In this document: positions 1 through 9,082 of the stretch, piece after piece
Numbering within the stretch: the stretch's first letter is position 1
How the letters are laid out: each line of letters starts with the position of its first letter
Made by a program: the position numbers and the translations under genes
Assembly: GCA_039030335.1 (NCBI GenBank)
Contig: JBCCEJ010000083.1
Location: forward strand, 1 to 26,015
Direction: 5' to 3'
DNA from: JBCCEJ01 sp039030335
GTDB lineage: Bacteria > Pseudomonadota > Gammaproteobacteria > HK1
Length of the DNA: 26,015 bases
Notes under the pieces: model-generated
Database searches by the model: none
The model's input: the letters and a program-made list of their open reading frames with translations, nothing else
Told to the model about the DNA's origin: nothing

Positions 1-2
1 AC

Positions 3-26
3 GCGCGAGCCATTCCCGGCTCGCGC
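3..26 (+). terminator. Hairpin upstream of tsf (attenuator or weak terminator)
   Basis: GCGCGAGCC (3-11) pairs perfectly with GGCTCGCGC (18-26), giving a 9-bp GC-rich stem with a 6-nt loop. It is followed by TGGTTCTTG, which is only partly T-rich, so it is not a classic intrinsic terminator. In the conserved gene order the gene before tsf is rpsB, and in E. coli the rpsB-tsf spacer is known to hold an attenuating hairpin. That this stem plays the same role is inference. No rpsB coding sequence is recognisable in bases 1-97. Confidence 0.6.
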
Positions 27-97
27 TGGTTCTTGCGCCGCTCCGCCACGATGCTGGCAGGGGCGGTAACCGAGCAGCAATTCTGGAGATACAAACC

Positions 98-982
98 ATG
101 CAGATTTCCGCAGCCATGGTAAAAGAGCTGAGGGAACGTACCGGCGCTGGCATGATGGAATGCAAGAAGGCGTTGGTGGCTTCCGATGGCGACATCGATG
201 CCGCCATCGAAGCGATGCGCAAGTCGGGCGCCGCGAAGGCTGACAAGAAAGCGGGGCGGGTAGCCGCTGAGGGTCTGATCGCAATGGCCATGGCCGACGA
301 CCAGCGTAGAGCTGTGCTCGTCGAGGTGAACTGCGAGACCGACTTCGTCGCCAAGCAGGATGAGTTCAAGGACTTTGCGAATGCCGTGGCCGCGCGAGCG
401 CTCGCGGATGCGCCGGCCGATGTCGATGCGCTGTTGGCGTTGCCGATGGATGGCGACAGCGGCGAGACCGTTGAAGAGCGCCGACGCGAGCTTATCGCGA
501 AGATCGGCGAGAACATGTCGGTTCGGCGATTTACAGCACTGTCCGCGGCCGGGCAGGTCGGCGCTTACCTCCACGGCGGCCGCATCGGCGTGCTGGTCGG
601 CCTGTCTGCCGGCACCGCGGAAGTCGCCAAGGACGTCGCCATGCACGTTGCCGCAAGTCGCCCGGTGTGCGTTGCCGAAGCGGATATTCCGGCCGAGACG
701 CTCGACACCGAGCGCGCTATCTTCGCCGCCCAGGCCGCCGAGAGCGGCAAGCCGGCCGAGATCGTCGAGAAGATGGTCACCGGGCGCGTGCGTAAGTTCG
801 TGGGTGAGATCACGCTGCTCGGTCAGCCGTTCGTCAAAGATCCTGACCAGTCCGTGCAGAAGTATCTGGGTGCCAACGGCGCCGCCGTCGACGCGTTCCA
901 GCGCCTCGAGGTGGGCGAGGGGATCGAGAAGAAAGTGGAGAACTTCGCGGAAGAGGTCATGGCACAGGCCAAAGGTGCCTGA
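98..982 (+). CDS. tsf: Elongation factor Ts (EF-Ts)
   Basis: EF-Ts is the cytoplasmic guanine-nucleotide exchange factor that releases GDP from EF-Tu during translation elongation. The 294-aa product is slightly longer than the E. coli protein (283 aa). It opens with a UBA-like N-terminal domain containing RTGAGMMECKKAL (residues 14-26). The TDFVAK signature at 81-86 is the EF-Tu-contacting loop, and the YLHGGRIGVLV segment near 158-167 belongs to the core domain. The ATG start is preceded by a TGGAG Shine-Dalgarno sequence about 10 bases upstream. The gene is followed after 47 bases by pyrH, the usual order. Nothing in it is unusual. Confidence 0.98.
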   Translation: MQISAAMVKELRERTGAGMMECKKALVASDGDIDAAIEAMRKSGAAKADKKAGRVAAEGLIAMAMADDQRRAVLVEVNCETDFVAKQDEFKDFANAVAARALADAPADVDALLALPMDGDSGETVEERRRELIAKIGENMSVRRFTALSAAGQVGAYLHGGRIGVLVGLSAGTAEVAKDVAMHVAASRPVCVAEADIPAETLDTERAIFAAQAAESGKPAEIVEKMVTGRVRKFVGEITLLGQPFVKDPDQSVQKYLGANGAAVDAFQRLEVGEGIEKKVENFAEEVMAQAKGA

Positions 983-1029
983 TTCCCGTTGGCCTCGATT
1001 CGACCGGTGCGCGGCTGGAGAACTGACTG

Positions 1030-1755
1030 GTGAGTGAAGAGCCCGCGTACAAGCGCGTCCTGGTCAAGCTGAGTGGGGAGGCGCTGCTTGGTAACGAGGC
1101 CTACGGGATCGACCCCGAGGTTCTGGATCGCGTTGCGGACGAACTCGTCGACCTGCACGCGCTCGGCGTCGAGGTAGCCCTCGTGATCGGTGCCGGTAAC
1201 ATCTTCAGGGGCGCCGGTCTGGCGCAGGGCGGGATGGAACGCGTAACGGGTGACCATATCGGCATGCTCGGCACCGTTATCAATGCGCTCGCGATGCAGG
1301 ATGCGCTCGAGCAACGCGGCCTGTACGTACGCGTCATGTCCGCGCTGGAGATCGAGGCGGTTTGTGAAAATTACCTGCGGCGGCGTGCCATCCGGCATCT
1401 GGAAAAGCGCCGCATCGTCGTGTTCGCGGCCGGCACCGGCAATCCTTTCTTCACTACCGACTCGGCTGCCAGCCTGCGCGCCATCGAGATCGGCGCCGAG
1501 CTGATGATCAAAGCGACCAAGGTCGACGGTGTATATACGGAAGACCCTGTGACCAACCCGGCCGCCGAGCGTTACGAACGGCTAGACTATGACGAGGTGT
1601 TGAGGCGCGGCCTCAACGTCATGGACCAGACGGCCGTGGTGCTCTGCAGAGACCACGGTATGCGCATGCGGGTGCTGGACATGGGCCGTCCTGACGCGCT
1701 GAAGCAGGCGGTCCTCGGGCATCCGGTGGGCACTCTGGTGGAACGCGCCAGCTGA
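1030..1755 (+). CDS. pyrH: Uridylate (UMP) kinase
   Basis: PyrH phosphorylates UMP to UDP, the committed step feeding UTP and CTP pools; it is a hexameric cytoplasmic enzyme of the amino-acid kinase family, unrelated to eukaryotic UMP/CMP kinases. At 241 aa it has the same length as E. coli PyrH. Visible motifs are VLVKLSGEAL (10-19, nucleotide-binding Lys13), GAGNIFRG near 56-63, the GTGNPFFTTDSA segment, and TKVDGVYTEDP near the C-terminal third. The start is a GTG with GGAG about 9 bases upstream. It lies between tsf and frr as in most proteobacteria. Confidence 0.98.
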   Translation: MSEEPAYKRVLVKLSGEALLGNEAYGIDPEVLDRVADELVDLHALGVEVALVIGAGNIFRGAGLAQGGMERVTGDHIGMLGTVINALAMQDALEQRGLYVRVMSALEIEAVCENYLRRRAIRHLEKRRIVVFAAGTGNPFFTTDSAASLRAIEIGAELMIKATKVDGVYTEDPVTNPAAERYERLDYDEVLRRGLNVMDQTAVVLCRDHGMRMRVLDMGRPDALKQAVLGHPVGTLVERAS

Positions 1756-1847
1756 TCCGGCTCCTGCGGCGCGATATTCTGGACGGGTGACAGGCCTGTT
1801 CGGACTGCAGTTCGGACGATAGCGGTTGAGACGGAGGGCATGACACC

Positions 1848-2405
1848 ATGATCGACGACATCCAGAAAGATGCTTCTACACGCATGAAGAAGAGCATCGA
1901 CGCATTTCAGCTCGAACTCTCCAAGCTGCGCACCGGGCGGGCGAGCCCCAGTCTTCTGGACCATGTCACCGTTTCGTATTATGGCTCCGACGTCCCGATT
2001 AGCCAGGTGGCCAGCGTGTCGGTCGGAGACGCCCGCTCGCTCGTCGTGCAGCCTTGGGAAAAGAAGATGGTGCCCGACCTCGAGAAGGCCATCATGAATG
2101 CCAATCTGGGACTCAATCCGGTTACCGCCGGCGAGGTCATCCGCGTACCGCTGCCAGCGCTCACGGAAGAGCGACGTAAAGAGATGACGCGGGTCGTGCG
2201 TCAGGAGGCTGAACAGGCGCGGGTCGCCATCCGCAACATTCGCCGCGACGCCAATTCGAATTTCAAGGAGTTGGTGAAGGAGAAGGAAATCACCGAAGAC
2301 GACGAACGCCGCGCTGGTGACGATGTGCAGAAGCTCACAGATAAATTCGTGGCAGAGGTCGACGATATCCTCAAGGCCAAGGAAGCGGACCTGATGGAGG
2401 TCTGA
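1848..2405 (+). CDS. frr: Ribosome recycling factor
   Basis: RRF, together with EF-G, splits the post-termination ribosome complex so that subunits can be reused. The 185-aa length is exactly that of the family. Hallmarks are the helical N-terminus with KLRTGRASPSLLD (about 27-39), the central beta domain, and the C-terminal helices with RKEMTRVVRQEAEQARVAIR. A strong GGAGGG Shine-Dalgarno sequence (1833-1838) lies 9 bases before the ATG. The gene ends 6 bases before the uppS GTG and the frr tail (TGGAGG) supplies the uppS ribosome-binding site, so the two are probably translationally coupled. Confidence 0.98.
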   Translation: MIDDIQKDASTRMKKSIDAFQLELSKLRTGRASPSLLDHVTVSYYGSDVPISQVASVSVGDARSLVVQPWEKKMVPDLEKAIMNANLGLNPVTAGEVIRVPLPALTEERRKEMTRVVRQEAEQARVAIRNIRRDANSNFKELVKEKEITEDDERRAGDDVQKLTDKFVAEVDDILKAKEADLMEV

Positions 2406-2411
2406 GCACTG

Positions 2412-3188
2412 GTGTCGGCTGTCGAACAGCCCGGTCGAGCGCCGGGCACTCCTGACGAGGATGGGCGCATCCCAAGGCACGTTGCGATCGTGATGGACGG
2501 TAACGGCCGTTGGGCCGAGCGGCGTCGATCCCCACGATTCAATGGTCATCGGGCGGGCGTCAACGCCGTGCGGGAGACCGTTCAGGCGTGCGCCGAACGT
2601 GGCGTCGAAGTCCTCACGCTGTTCGCATTCAGCTCAGAGAACTGGCGGCGCCCGGCTGAGGAGGTCGGACTGCTCATGAACCTGTTCGTCAGCGCGCTCC
2701 AGCAGGAGATGCGCAGGCTGCACAGCAACAACATCCGACTTCACGTGGCCGGCGAACGCGCCGCCTTCAACCATCACCTTCAAGAACAGATTGCGGAAGC
2801 TGAAGCCCTGACCGCCGACAACACCGGCATGCAGCTGGTCGTCGCGGCCAACTACGGGGGTCGCTGGGACATCGTGCAGGCCGCGCGCCATCTTGCCCAG
2901 CAGGTCGCTGATGGAACGCTCACACCAGACGACGTCGACGAGACCCGTTTCGCTCAGGCCGTGTGCCTGTCGGGACTACCGGAGCCGGACCTGTTCATCC
3001 GAACGGGCGGAGAAACCCGCATCAGCAACTTCCTGCTCTGGCAACTCGCCTATACCGAGCTCTATTTCACCGAGACGCTCTGGCCTGATTTCGACCGCAC
3101 GGCGCTGGACGCGGCCTTCGTCGCGTTCTCTTCACGCGAACGCCGCTTCGGGCGCACAGGCGACCAGGTGGCCCACAGTAAGGGTTAA
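2412..3188 (+). CDS. uppS: Undecaprenyl diphosphate synthase (cis-prenyltransferase)
   Basis: UppS condenses eight isopentenyl diphosphates onto farnesyl diphosphate to make the C55 lipid carrier used for peptidoglycan and O-antigen assembly. The 258-aa product has all the family blocks in order: HVAIVMDGNGRWA with catalytic Asp29, FNGHRAG, FSSENWRRP, and the C-terminal RTGGETRISNF / LLWQLAYTELYF block that binds IPP and Mg2+. The GTG start is chosen because TGGAGG at 2395-2400 sits 11 bases upstream and the N-terminus then matches family length. It is followed by cdsA after 5 bases. In E. coli the order is dxr-uppS-cdsA; here dxr follows cdsA, the Pseudomonas-like arrangement. Confidence 0.97.
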   Translation: MSAVEQPGRAPGTPDEDGRIPRHVAIVMDGNGRWAERRRSPRFNGHRAGVNAVRETVQACAERGVEVLTLFAFSSENWRRPAEEVGLLMNLFVSALQQEMRRLHSNNIRLHVAGERAAFNHHLQEQIAEAEALTADNTGMQLVVAANYGGRWDIVQAARHLAQQVADGTLTPDDVDETRFAQAVCLSGLPEPDLFIRTGGETRISNFLLWQLAYTELYFTETLWPDFDRTALDAAFVAFSSRERRFGRTGDQVAHSKG

Positions 3189-3193
3189 ACGGC

Positions 3194-4006
3194 ATGTCCA
3201 ACCTCGGGCAGCGCGTCGCAACGGCCGTCATTCTGATCCCCATCGTAGTCGGCGTGATCCTGCTCCTTCCGTGGCCCTGGGTCGGCGCTCTGTTCGGCTT
3301 GCTCGTGCTGGCCGCGGCGTGGGAGTGGACCCATCTGGCAGGTTGGCAACATCGCGGCATCCGTGCGGCTTATCTGGTCGCCACGGGCTTGCTGTTGATG
3401 GCGACGACCTTTCTGCAAAGCGCAATTGCGCTGATCGTCGTCGGGAGCGCGGTGCTTTGGTGGTGTTGGGCCCTCGCCCAGGTCATCCGGTTGCAGCGTG
3501 GCGGTGAATACGCCCGTCGCGGGACGGTGTCGTGGGCATTGACCGGGTGGATACTGCTGGTACCGTCCTGGTTGGCGCTGGTTCAGCTGCATCAACGGGG
3601 CGGCGGCGCGGCTCTGGTGCTGATGCTGATGGTCCTGGTGTGGTCGGCCGATATCGGCGCTTACTTCGCAGGACGCGCGTACGGACGGCGCAAGCTGGCG
3701 AGCCGCGTCAGCCCTGGCAAGTCATGGGAAGGTGTTGCCGGAGGCACCGTCGTCGCCCTGATGGCCGCTTTCGGTTATGCACTTGCGTTTGTGGACCAGG
3801 CTCTCGCGCTGTTCATGGTGGTCGCGCTGCTCACTGTCGCAGTCTCGATACTGGGAGATTTGACGGAGAGCGTGTTCAAGCGGGAATCCGACGTGAAGGA
3901 CAGCGGCTCTTTGTTGCCCGGCCACGGCGGCGTGCTGGACCGGGTGGACAGCCTGACGGCGGCCGCGCCCGTGTTCTGGCTCGGCACCGTGGCGGTTGGG
4001 TTCTAA
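3194..4006 (+). CDS. cdsA: Phosphatidate cytidylyltransferase (CDP-diglyceride synthase)
   Basis: CdsA is an inner-membrane enzyme that makes CDP-diacylglycerol from phosphatidate and CTP, the branch point for all major phospholipids. The 270-aa sequence is strongly hydrophobic, with several predicted membrane spans (for example about 10-50, 60-95 and 130-160). The complete CDP-diglyceride synthase signature lies at 226-252: S-x-F-K-R, then K-D-S-G, then P-G-H-G-G-V-L-D-R-x-D, which carries the metal- and CTP-binding residues. An AAGGG sequence lies just before the ATG and overlaps the end of uppS. An intact start, stop and signature make this a confident call. Confidence 0.97.
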   Translation: MSNLGQRVATAVILIPIVVGVILLLPWPWVGALFGLLVLAAAWEWTHLAGWQHRGIRAAYLVATGLLLMATTFLQSAIALIVVGSAVLWWCWALAQVIRLQRGGEYARRGTVSWALTGWILLVPSWLALVQLHQRGGGAALVLMLMVLVWSADIGAYFAGRAYGRRKLASRVSPGKSWEGVAGGTVVALMAAFGYALAFVDQALALFMVVALLTVAVSILGDLTESVFKRESDVKDSGSLLPGHGGVLDRVDSLTAAAPVFWLGTVAVGF

Positions 4007-4092
4007 GCGTCTTCCGATATGGGGTCGCTTCGGCTTTCAGGCGCGTCCGGGGTTAGATGGGCCGTGCTCTATGGAATCGGAATGTAGTGGAT

Positions 4093-5280
4093 ATGCAGGG
4101 GATCGCCATACTTGGCTCGACCGGCACGATCGGGGTTAACACTCTGGACGTCGTGAGCCGCAATCCGGGGCAGTTTCGCGTCGTCGCGCTGTCAGCCAGG
4201 AGCAACGTCGCGCGGATGGCCGAGCAGTGTGAAGTCTGGCGCCCGGCTTTGGCGGCCATGGCGGATCCGAATGCCGCCGAGCGCCTGGCCGCGCAATTGC
4301 GGCTAAGCGCACCCGAAGTGCAAGTCATTGGCGGCCCCGACGCCGCAGAAAGCGTGGCTTGTCACCCAGCCGCCGCTCAGGTCATGGCCGGCATCGTGGG
4401 GGCGGCCGGGTTGCTGCCCACGCTTGCGGCAGCGCGGGCCGGCAAACGCGTTCTGTTAGCGAACAAAGAAGCGCTTGTGATGTCCGGTGCGCTGTTTATG
4501 CAGGCGGTACACGCGCACGACGTCGAATTGCTGCCTATCGATAGCGAACACAACGCGATCTTCCAGTGCATGCCGCCGCCTGGCACCGATCGGGCGCTCG
4601 CTCAGATCCGCAAAGTGTTGCTGACCGGTTCGGGAGGGCCGTTTCGCACGCGTGCTCCGGATTCGCTGCACGGCGTCACACCGGACGAGGCCTGTGCGCA
4701 CCCGAACTGGGTCATGGGTCGCAAGATCTCGGTTGACTCCGCGACGATGATGAACAAAGGGCTCGAAGTCATCGAGGCGTGCTGGCTGTTCGGCATCGGG
4801 GTCGACGAGGTGCAGGTAGTCGTCCACCCGCAAAGCGTCATCCATTCGATGGTCGAGTATGTAGACGGCTCGGTGCTCGCCGAACTGGGTCATCCAGATA
4901 TGCGCACGCCCATCGCACACGCGCTCGCGTGGCCCGAGCGCGCCGAATCCGGCGTGGGGTCTCTCGACTTCTTTTCTCTCGGGCAGCTTCAATTTGAAGC
5001 CCCGGACTTTGCGCGCTTCCCGTGTTTACGTCTGTGCATTGAGGCCGCGCGCGCCGGCGGGGATGCGAGCACCATATTGAACGCGGCCAATGAAGTTGCG
5101 GTCGAAAGCTTCCTGAACGGCAATCTGCGATTCCCACACATTGCACGCGTCGTCGAACAGGGACTGGAGGCCGCATGCACAACTGCGCCATCGACGATAG
5201 AGGCGGTGCTCGCGGTTGATGCGCTGGCGCGTGAGCGGGCTCGTGAGCACGTCGGAGCGCTGGCGCGAGCCCCGGCATGA
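4093..5280 (+). CDS. dxr: 1-deoxy-D-xylulose 5-phosphate reductoisomerase
   Basis: Dxr converts DXP to MEP with NADPH and a divalent metal, the committed step of the MEP isoprenoid pathway; its product eventually feeds UppS two genes upstream. From the ATG at 4093 the product is 395 aa and starts exactly where E. coli Dxr does. Visible are the NADPH loop GSTGTIG (8-14), NKEALVMSG, the metal ligands Asp150 and Glu152 in IDSEHNAIFQ, Glu225 in MMNKGLEVIEA, and the HPQSVIHSMVEY loop. The frame is open back to an ATG at 4057, and an in-frame GTG at 4087 has a slightly better-placed GGA. The start is therefore uncertain by up to 12 residues. Confidence 0.96.
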   Translation: MQGIAILGSTGTIGVNTLDVVSRNPGQFRVVALSARSNVARMAEQCEVWRPALAAMADPNAAERLAAQLRLSAPEVQVIGGPDAAESVACHPAAAQVMAGIVGAAGLLPTLAAARAGKRVLLANKEALVMSGALFMQAVHAHDVELLPIDSEHNAIFQCMPPPGTDRALAQIRKVLLTGSGGPFRTRAPDSLHGVTPDEACAHPNWVMGRKISVDSATMMNKGLEVIEACWLFGIGVDEVQVVVHPQSVIHSMVEYVDGSVLAELGHPDMRTPIAHALAWPERAESGVGSLDFFSLGQLQFEAPDFARFPCLRLCIEAARAGGDASTILNAANEVAVESFLNGNLRFPHIARVVEQGLEAACTTAPSTIEAVLAVDALARERAREHVGALARAPA

Positions 5281-5340
5281 CGGGCCGCCGCGTCGAAGTG
5301 GCATAGCAACCGAACCAGAGCGAGAGGTCACGTTTCGGTC

Positions 5341-6717
5341 ATGAGTCTGCTCTTCACAATCGCAAGCTTTATCGTCGCGATCGGTGTGCTCGTCACGGTG
5401 CACGAGTTCGGCCACTTCTGGGTGGCCCGGCGCTGCGGCGTGCGCGTACTGCGGTTTTCCGTCGGCTTCGGGCGCGCCTTGTGGCGTCGGGTCGGGGCTG
5501 ACGGCACCGAATACGTTATCGCTGCCATCCCGCTAGGCGGTTACGTGAAGATGCTCGACGAACGTGAAGGTGATGTACCGCTCGCTGAGCTCGACCAGGC
5601 GTTCAACCGCAAATCCCTGCTGGCGCGCTCCGCGGTAGTTGCGGCAGGACCGGCTGCTAACTTCCTGTTCGCCATCGCGGCCTACTGGCTTGTATTCGTC
5701 ATCGGGGTTAGCGGGTTGCGTGCTGAGATCGGAGCCGTTGAGCCCGGTTCTGTGGCCGCGCGGTCCGGACTGGTCGCCGGCCATCAGGTCACCGCCGTGG
5801 CCGGGGTGGAGTCGCATACCTGGGTGGCGGTGATCCAGCGGGTGCTCGGCGGCATGCTGATCGAGCCCACCGTGATGCTCGATGTCAAGCGAGATGGCGC
5901 TTCCGCCCGGGAACTGGCCCTCGACCTGGACGGTGTCGTGCTCGACGATCTGACCCAGGGGGGGTTCTTCCGCACGCTCGGGATGGAGCCGGCGCGGCCT
6001 GCTCACCCGGCGATCATCGATGCGCTGACCCCAGGTGGGGCCGCGGAGCGGGCAGGCCTAGAGTCCGGCGATACGGTGAAGTCTGCAGATGGGGCAGCGA
6101 TCCGAAACTGGCGGCACTGGGTAAGCGTAGTACAGAGTGCCCCGGAACAGACGCTCGAGGTCATCGTGGACCGGGACGGTCGGGAGCTGGTCCTCCTGGT
6201 GACGCCAGACGCTCGGCAGCGAGACGCTGGTGACCGGTCCGAGACATACGGATTCATCGGGGCGAGCCGGCAGCACAACCAGGCCCTCGTCGAGTCCTAT
6301 TTCGTGACGGAGCGCTACGGTCCGGCCGAAGCGTTTGGCAAAGCGCTGAACAAGACGTGGGAGATCAGCGCCTTGACGGTCCGTATGTTCTGGAAAATGC
6401 TCCGACTGGAGGTCTCAGTCGAGAATCTGAGCGGGCCGATCAGCATTGCACAGTACGCCGGGAACTCCGCGCGCAGCGGACCTGCGCGGTTTTTCGAGTT
6501 CCTGGCGATTGTCAGCATCAGTCTCGGGATTCTGAATCTGTTACCGGTGCCGATACTTGACGGGGGGCATTTGCTCTACTTTGCTGTAGAGGCAGTGAAG
6601 GGAAGTCCGCCCTCAGAGCAAGCGCAGTACGTGGCCCAACACGTCGGTTTGGTGCTGCTCGTTGGCTTGATGGGGCTGGCGTTCTACAATGATGTCATGC
6701 GGGTCTGGGGGCTGTAG
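5341..6717 (+). CDS. rseP: RIP metalloprotease RseP (site-2 protease family)
   Basis: RseP is an inner-membrane zinc protease that cleaves anti-sigma factors such as RseA inside the membrane, releasing the envelope-stress sigma factor, and also clears signal-peptide remnants. The 458-aa product has the HExxH zinc motif HEFGH at 21-25 in the first membrane segment and the second catalytic motif NLLPVPILDGGH with Asp407 near the C-terminus. Between them lie two PDZ domains (about 125-200 and 220-300, with GSVAARSGL and GGAAERAGL). A membrane span near 110-125 and terminal spans complete the expected topology. GAGAGG lies about 15 bases before the ATG. The position directly before bamA is conserved. 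Confidence 0.97.
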   Translation: MSLLFTIASFIVAIGVLVTVHEFGHFWVARRCGVRVLRFSVGFGRALWRRVGADGTEYVIAAIPLGGYVKMLDEREGDVPLAELDQAFNRKSLLARSAVVAAGPAANFLFAIAAYWLVFVIGVSGLRAEIGAVEPGSVAARSGLVAGHQVTAVAGVESHTWVAVIQRVLGGMLIEPTVMLDVKRDGASARELALDLDGVVLDDLTQGGFFRTLGMEPARPAHPAIIDALTPGGAAERAGLESGDTVKSADGAAIRNWRHWVSVVQSAPEQTLEVIVDRDGRELVLLVTPDARQRDAGDRSETYGFIGASRQHNQALVESYFVTERYGPAEAFGKALNKTWEISALTVRMFWKMLRLEVSVENLSGPISIAQYAGNSARSGPARFFEFLAIVSISLGILNLLPVPILDGGHLLYFAVEAVKGSPPSEQAQYVAQHVGLVLLVGLMGLAFYNDVMRVWGL

Positions 6718-6795
6718 TCGGCCCGCGCTCGTTTCAGGGCATCTAAACAACGGCGTCGGCACGTACTGACGCTGGCAAAAAAAGCGCAAGACACG

Positions 6796-9075
6796 ATGAG
6801 AAATGCTTTCAGGGCATTGTGCGTATTGCTCGTATGCCTGTCTGGCACGGTCGCAGCATCGGACTTCGTCGTCCAGGACATCCGCATCGAGGGACTGCGA
6901 CGCATATCGGCCGGAACCGTCTTCAATTATCTGCCGGTCAAGGTTGGCGACGCCGCCGACGAGCGCACGGCTGGTGAGGCCATCCGCAAGCTCTTCGAGA
7001 CGGGCTTCTTCAAGGATGTGCGCGTGGAGCGCGACGGCGACATCCTGGTCGTGCAGGTCGTCGAGCGCCCGTCCATCTCCAGCATCACGTTCAACGGCAA
7101 CGACAATCTCGAGAGCGAGCGCCTCACCGAGACGCTGAAGCAGATCGGGTTCGCCGAAGGCGATGTCTTCAACCGATCGATCTACGAGCGCGTCGAACAG
7201 GAAATGCAGCGGGCGTATTTCGCCCAGGGGCGTTACGGGGTGCGCATCGAAAGCACCGTCACGCCGCTGGAACGCAATCGGGTAGGGGTCAACTTCGACA
7301 TTTCTGAAGGAAAGATCGCTTCCATCCGGAAGATCAACATCGTCGGCAATTCGGTGTTCGATGATGACGAGCTGACCGATGAATTTGAGCTGACCACGAC
7401 CGGATGGACGACCTGGCTCTCGCGTCGGGATCAGTACTCCAAAGAGCGCTTGTCGGCCGATCTGGAGACGCTGCGTTCGTACTACCTGGACCGCGGCTAC
7501 ATCAATTTCGACATCGATTCGACGCAGGTGTCGATCACGCCTGACAAACAGGACGTCTACATCACCGTCAACGTTACCGAAGGGGAGCGTTTCACGGTGC
7601 GTGAGGTCGAACTGGCCGGCGATCTGGTGGTTCCCGAGCAGGATCTCGTGAACCTCGTGACGGTCGCACGTGGCGACATCTTCTCGCGCAAGCAAGTGTC
7701 CGAGACGACCGCTGCGCTCGCCGGGCGCCTCGGGGAGGACGGCTACGCGTTCGCCAACATCAACTCTGCGCCCGACATCAACAACGACGACAAGACCGTC
7801 AAGCTCACGTTTTTCGTCGATCCCGGCAAACGCGTCTACGTACGCCGCGTCAACTTCAAGGGCAACTCGAAGACACGGGACGAAGTGCTGCGCCGCGAGA
7901 TGCGTCAACTCGAGGGGGCGTGGATCAATACGTCAAAGGTGGAGCGCTCGCGGGTGCGGCTGGAGCGTCTTGGATTCTTCAAGTCGATCAACGTCGAGAC
8001 GCCCGCCGTCGCCGGTACCCAGGATCAGGTCGATGTCGACATCACGGTCGAGGAGCAGCCGTCCGGAAACTTCGTTGCAGGCATCGGATTCTCCCAGAGT
8101 CAGGGTTTCGTCCTGAGTTCGGAAGTGTCTCAGGAGAACTTCCTCGGCACTGGCAACCGTGTAGCGTTCACGTTCAATAACAGTGATGCGAACCGCGCCT
8201 ACGGCGTGTCGTTCACCAATCCGTACTGGACGGATGACGGCATAAGCCTTGGCTTCGATGCGGCGTACCGCGAGTCGGACGCCGAAGACGCCAACCTCGC
8301 GTCTTACACCCTCGACGAGCTGCGCGGCGGCGCCACATTGGGTGTTCCGGTGACCGAATTCGATTTCGTGAATTTCGGGTTGGTCGCGAAGCGTACGAAT
8401 TTCAAGCCCGGCGGCAATGCGTCGCAGGAAGTGCTGGCGTTCCGCAACCGTGAGGGTGACGAATTCACGACGCTCGCGCTCACCGCCAGCTTCGCGCGCG
8501 ACACGCGCAATCGGCGCGTTTTACCCGACAGCGGCTCGATGACTCGAATCAGCGGTGAAGTCGCGGTGCCAGGCGGCGATTTGAACTATTACAAGGCATC
8601 GCTGAGTCATCAGCACTTCGTGCCCCTGTTCTCGGACTACACCTTCAAGCTCGAAGGTGAAGTTGGCTACGGGGACGGCTACGGAGACACCGAAGATCTG
8701 CCTTTGTACGAGAACTTTCTCGCAGGCGGCATACGATCGGTGCGTGGGTTCGAGGCCAATACGCTTGGGCCCCGCGATTCGCGCAATGAGCCGTTCGGCG
8801 GCAATCTGAAACTGGTGGGGTCAGCGGAGTTGATTCTGCCCATTCCATTCGTCAAGAACGTCGACTCCGTGCGGCTGTCATCATTCGTGGATGGCGGCAC
8901 CGTATTCGGAGATAATTCCGACGTCGATCTGGGCGACCTGCGTTTCTCTACCGGTTTGAGTGCTATCTGGCTCTCGCCATTTGGCGCCATGACATTCAGT
9001 TATGCCGTGCCGATCAAGACTGAGGACGTTGATGAGACGGAGCCGTTCCAGTTCACCTTTGGCACCAGCTTTTGA
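6796..9075 (+). CDS. bamA: Outer membrane protein assembly factor BamA
   Basis: BamA is the core of the BAM complex that folds beta-barrel proteins into the outer membrane. The 759-aa precursor has a signal peptide (about 1-21, cleavage after TVAA), five POTRA domains (about 24-420), then a C-terminal Omp85 barrel ending in Phe (FGTSF). The VRGF motif of loop 6, which is essential in the family, is at 649-652. The barrel region is about 339 residues, compared with about 385 in E. coli, implying shorter extracellular loops. The 78-base gap before it contains an A7 run and no obvious sigma-E promoter. The skp ATG follows 7 bases after the stop, so the two are probably co-translated. Confidence 0.97.
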   Translation: MRNAFRALCVLLVCLSGTVAASDFVVQDIRIEGLRRISAGTVFNYLPVKVGDAADERTAGEAIRKLFETGFFKDVRVERDGDILVVQVVERPSISSITFNGNDNLESERLTETLKQIGFAEGDVFNRSIYERVEQEMQRAYFAQGRYGVRIESTVTPLERNRVGVNFDISEGKIASIRKINIVGNSVFDDDELTDEFELTTTGWTTWLSRRDQYSKERLSADLETLRSYYLDRGYINFDIDSTQVSITPDKQDVYITVNVTEGERFTVREVELAGDLVVPEQDLVNLVTVARGDIFSRKQVSETTAALAGRLGEDGYAFANINSAPDINNDDKTVKLTFFVDPGKRVYVRRVNFKGNSKTRDEVLRREMRQLEGAWINTSKVERSRVRLERLGFFKSINVETPAVAGTQDQVDVDITVEEQPSGNFVAGIGFSQSQGFVLSSEVSQENFLGTGNRVAFTFNNSDANRAYGVSFTNPYWTDDGISLGFDAAYRESDAEDANLASYTLDELRGGATLGVPVTEFDFVNFGLVAKRTNFKPGGNASQEVLAFRNREGDEFTTLALTASFARDTRNRRVLPDSGSMTRISGEVAVPGGDLNYYKASLSHQHFVPLFSDYTFKLEGEVGYGDGYGDTEDLPLYENFLAGGIRSVRGFEANTLGPRDSRNEPFGGNLKLVGSAELILPIPFVKNVDSVRLSSFVDGGTVFGDNSDVDLGDLRFSTGLSAIWLSPFGAMTFSYAVPIKTEDVDETEPFQFTFGTSF

Positions 9076-9082
9076 GGCAGGT

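Noticed and set aside
1..97. Possible 3' end of rpsB
   Set aside because: No frame in the first 97 bases reads like the S2 C-terminus, and the hairpin suggests this is already intergenic.
1798..1817. 8-base direct repeat GTTCGGAC with a TGCA spacer in the pyrH-frr gap
   Set aside because: It is short and single, with no known operator resemblance; chance is a sufficient explanation.
6718..6795. Search for a sigma-E promoter before bamA
   Set aside because: No GAACTT-like -35 with a TCAAA-like -10 at proper spacing is present in this 78-base gap.
6613..7908. 431-codon open frame on the minus strand opposite rseP end and bamA
   Set aside because: It lies antisense to clearly conserved bamA. 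The product is rich in Asp, Val, His and Arg with no recognisable domain, typical of a mirror frame of high-GC coding DNA.
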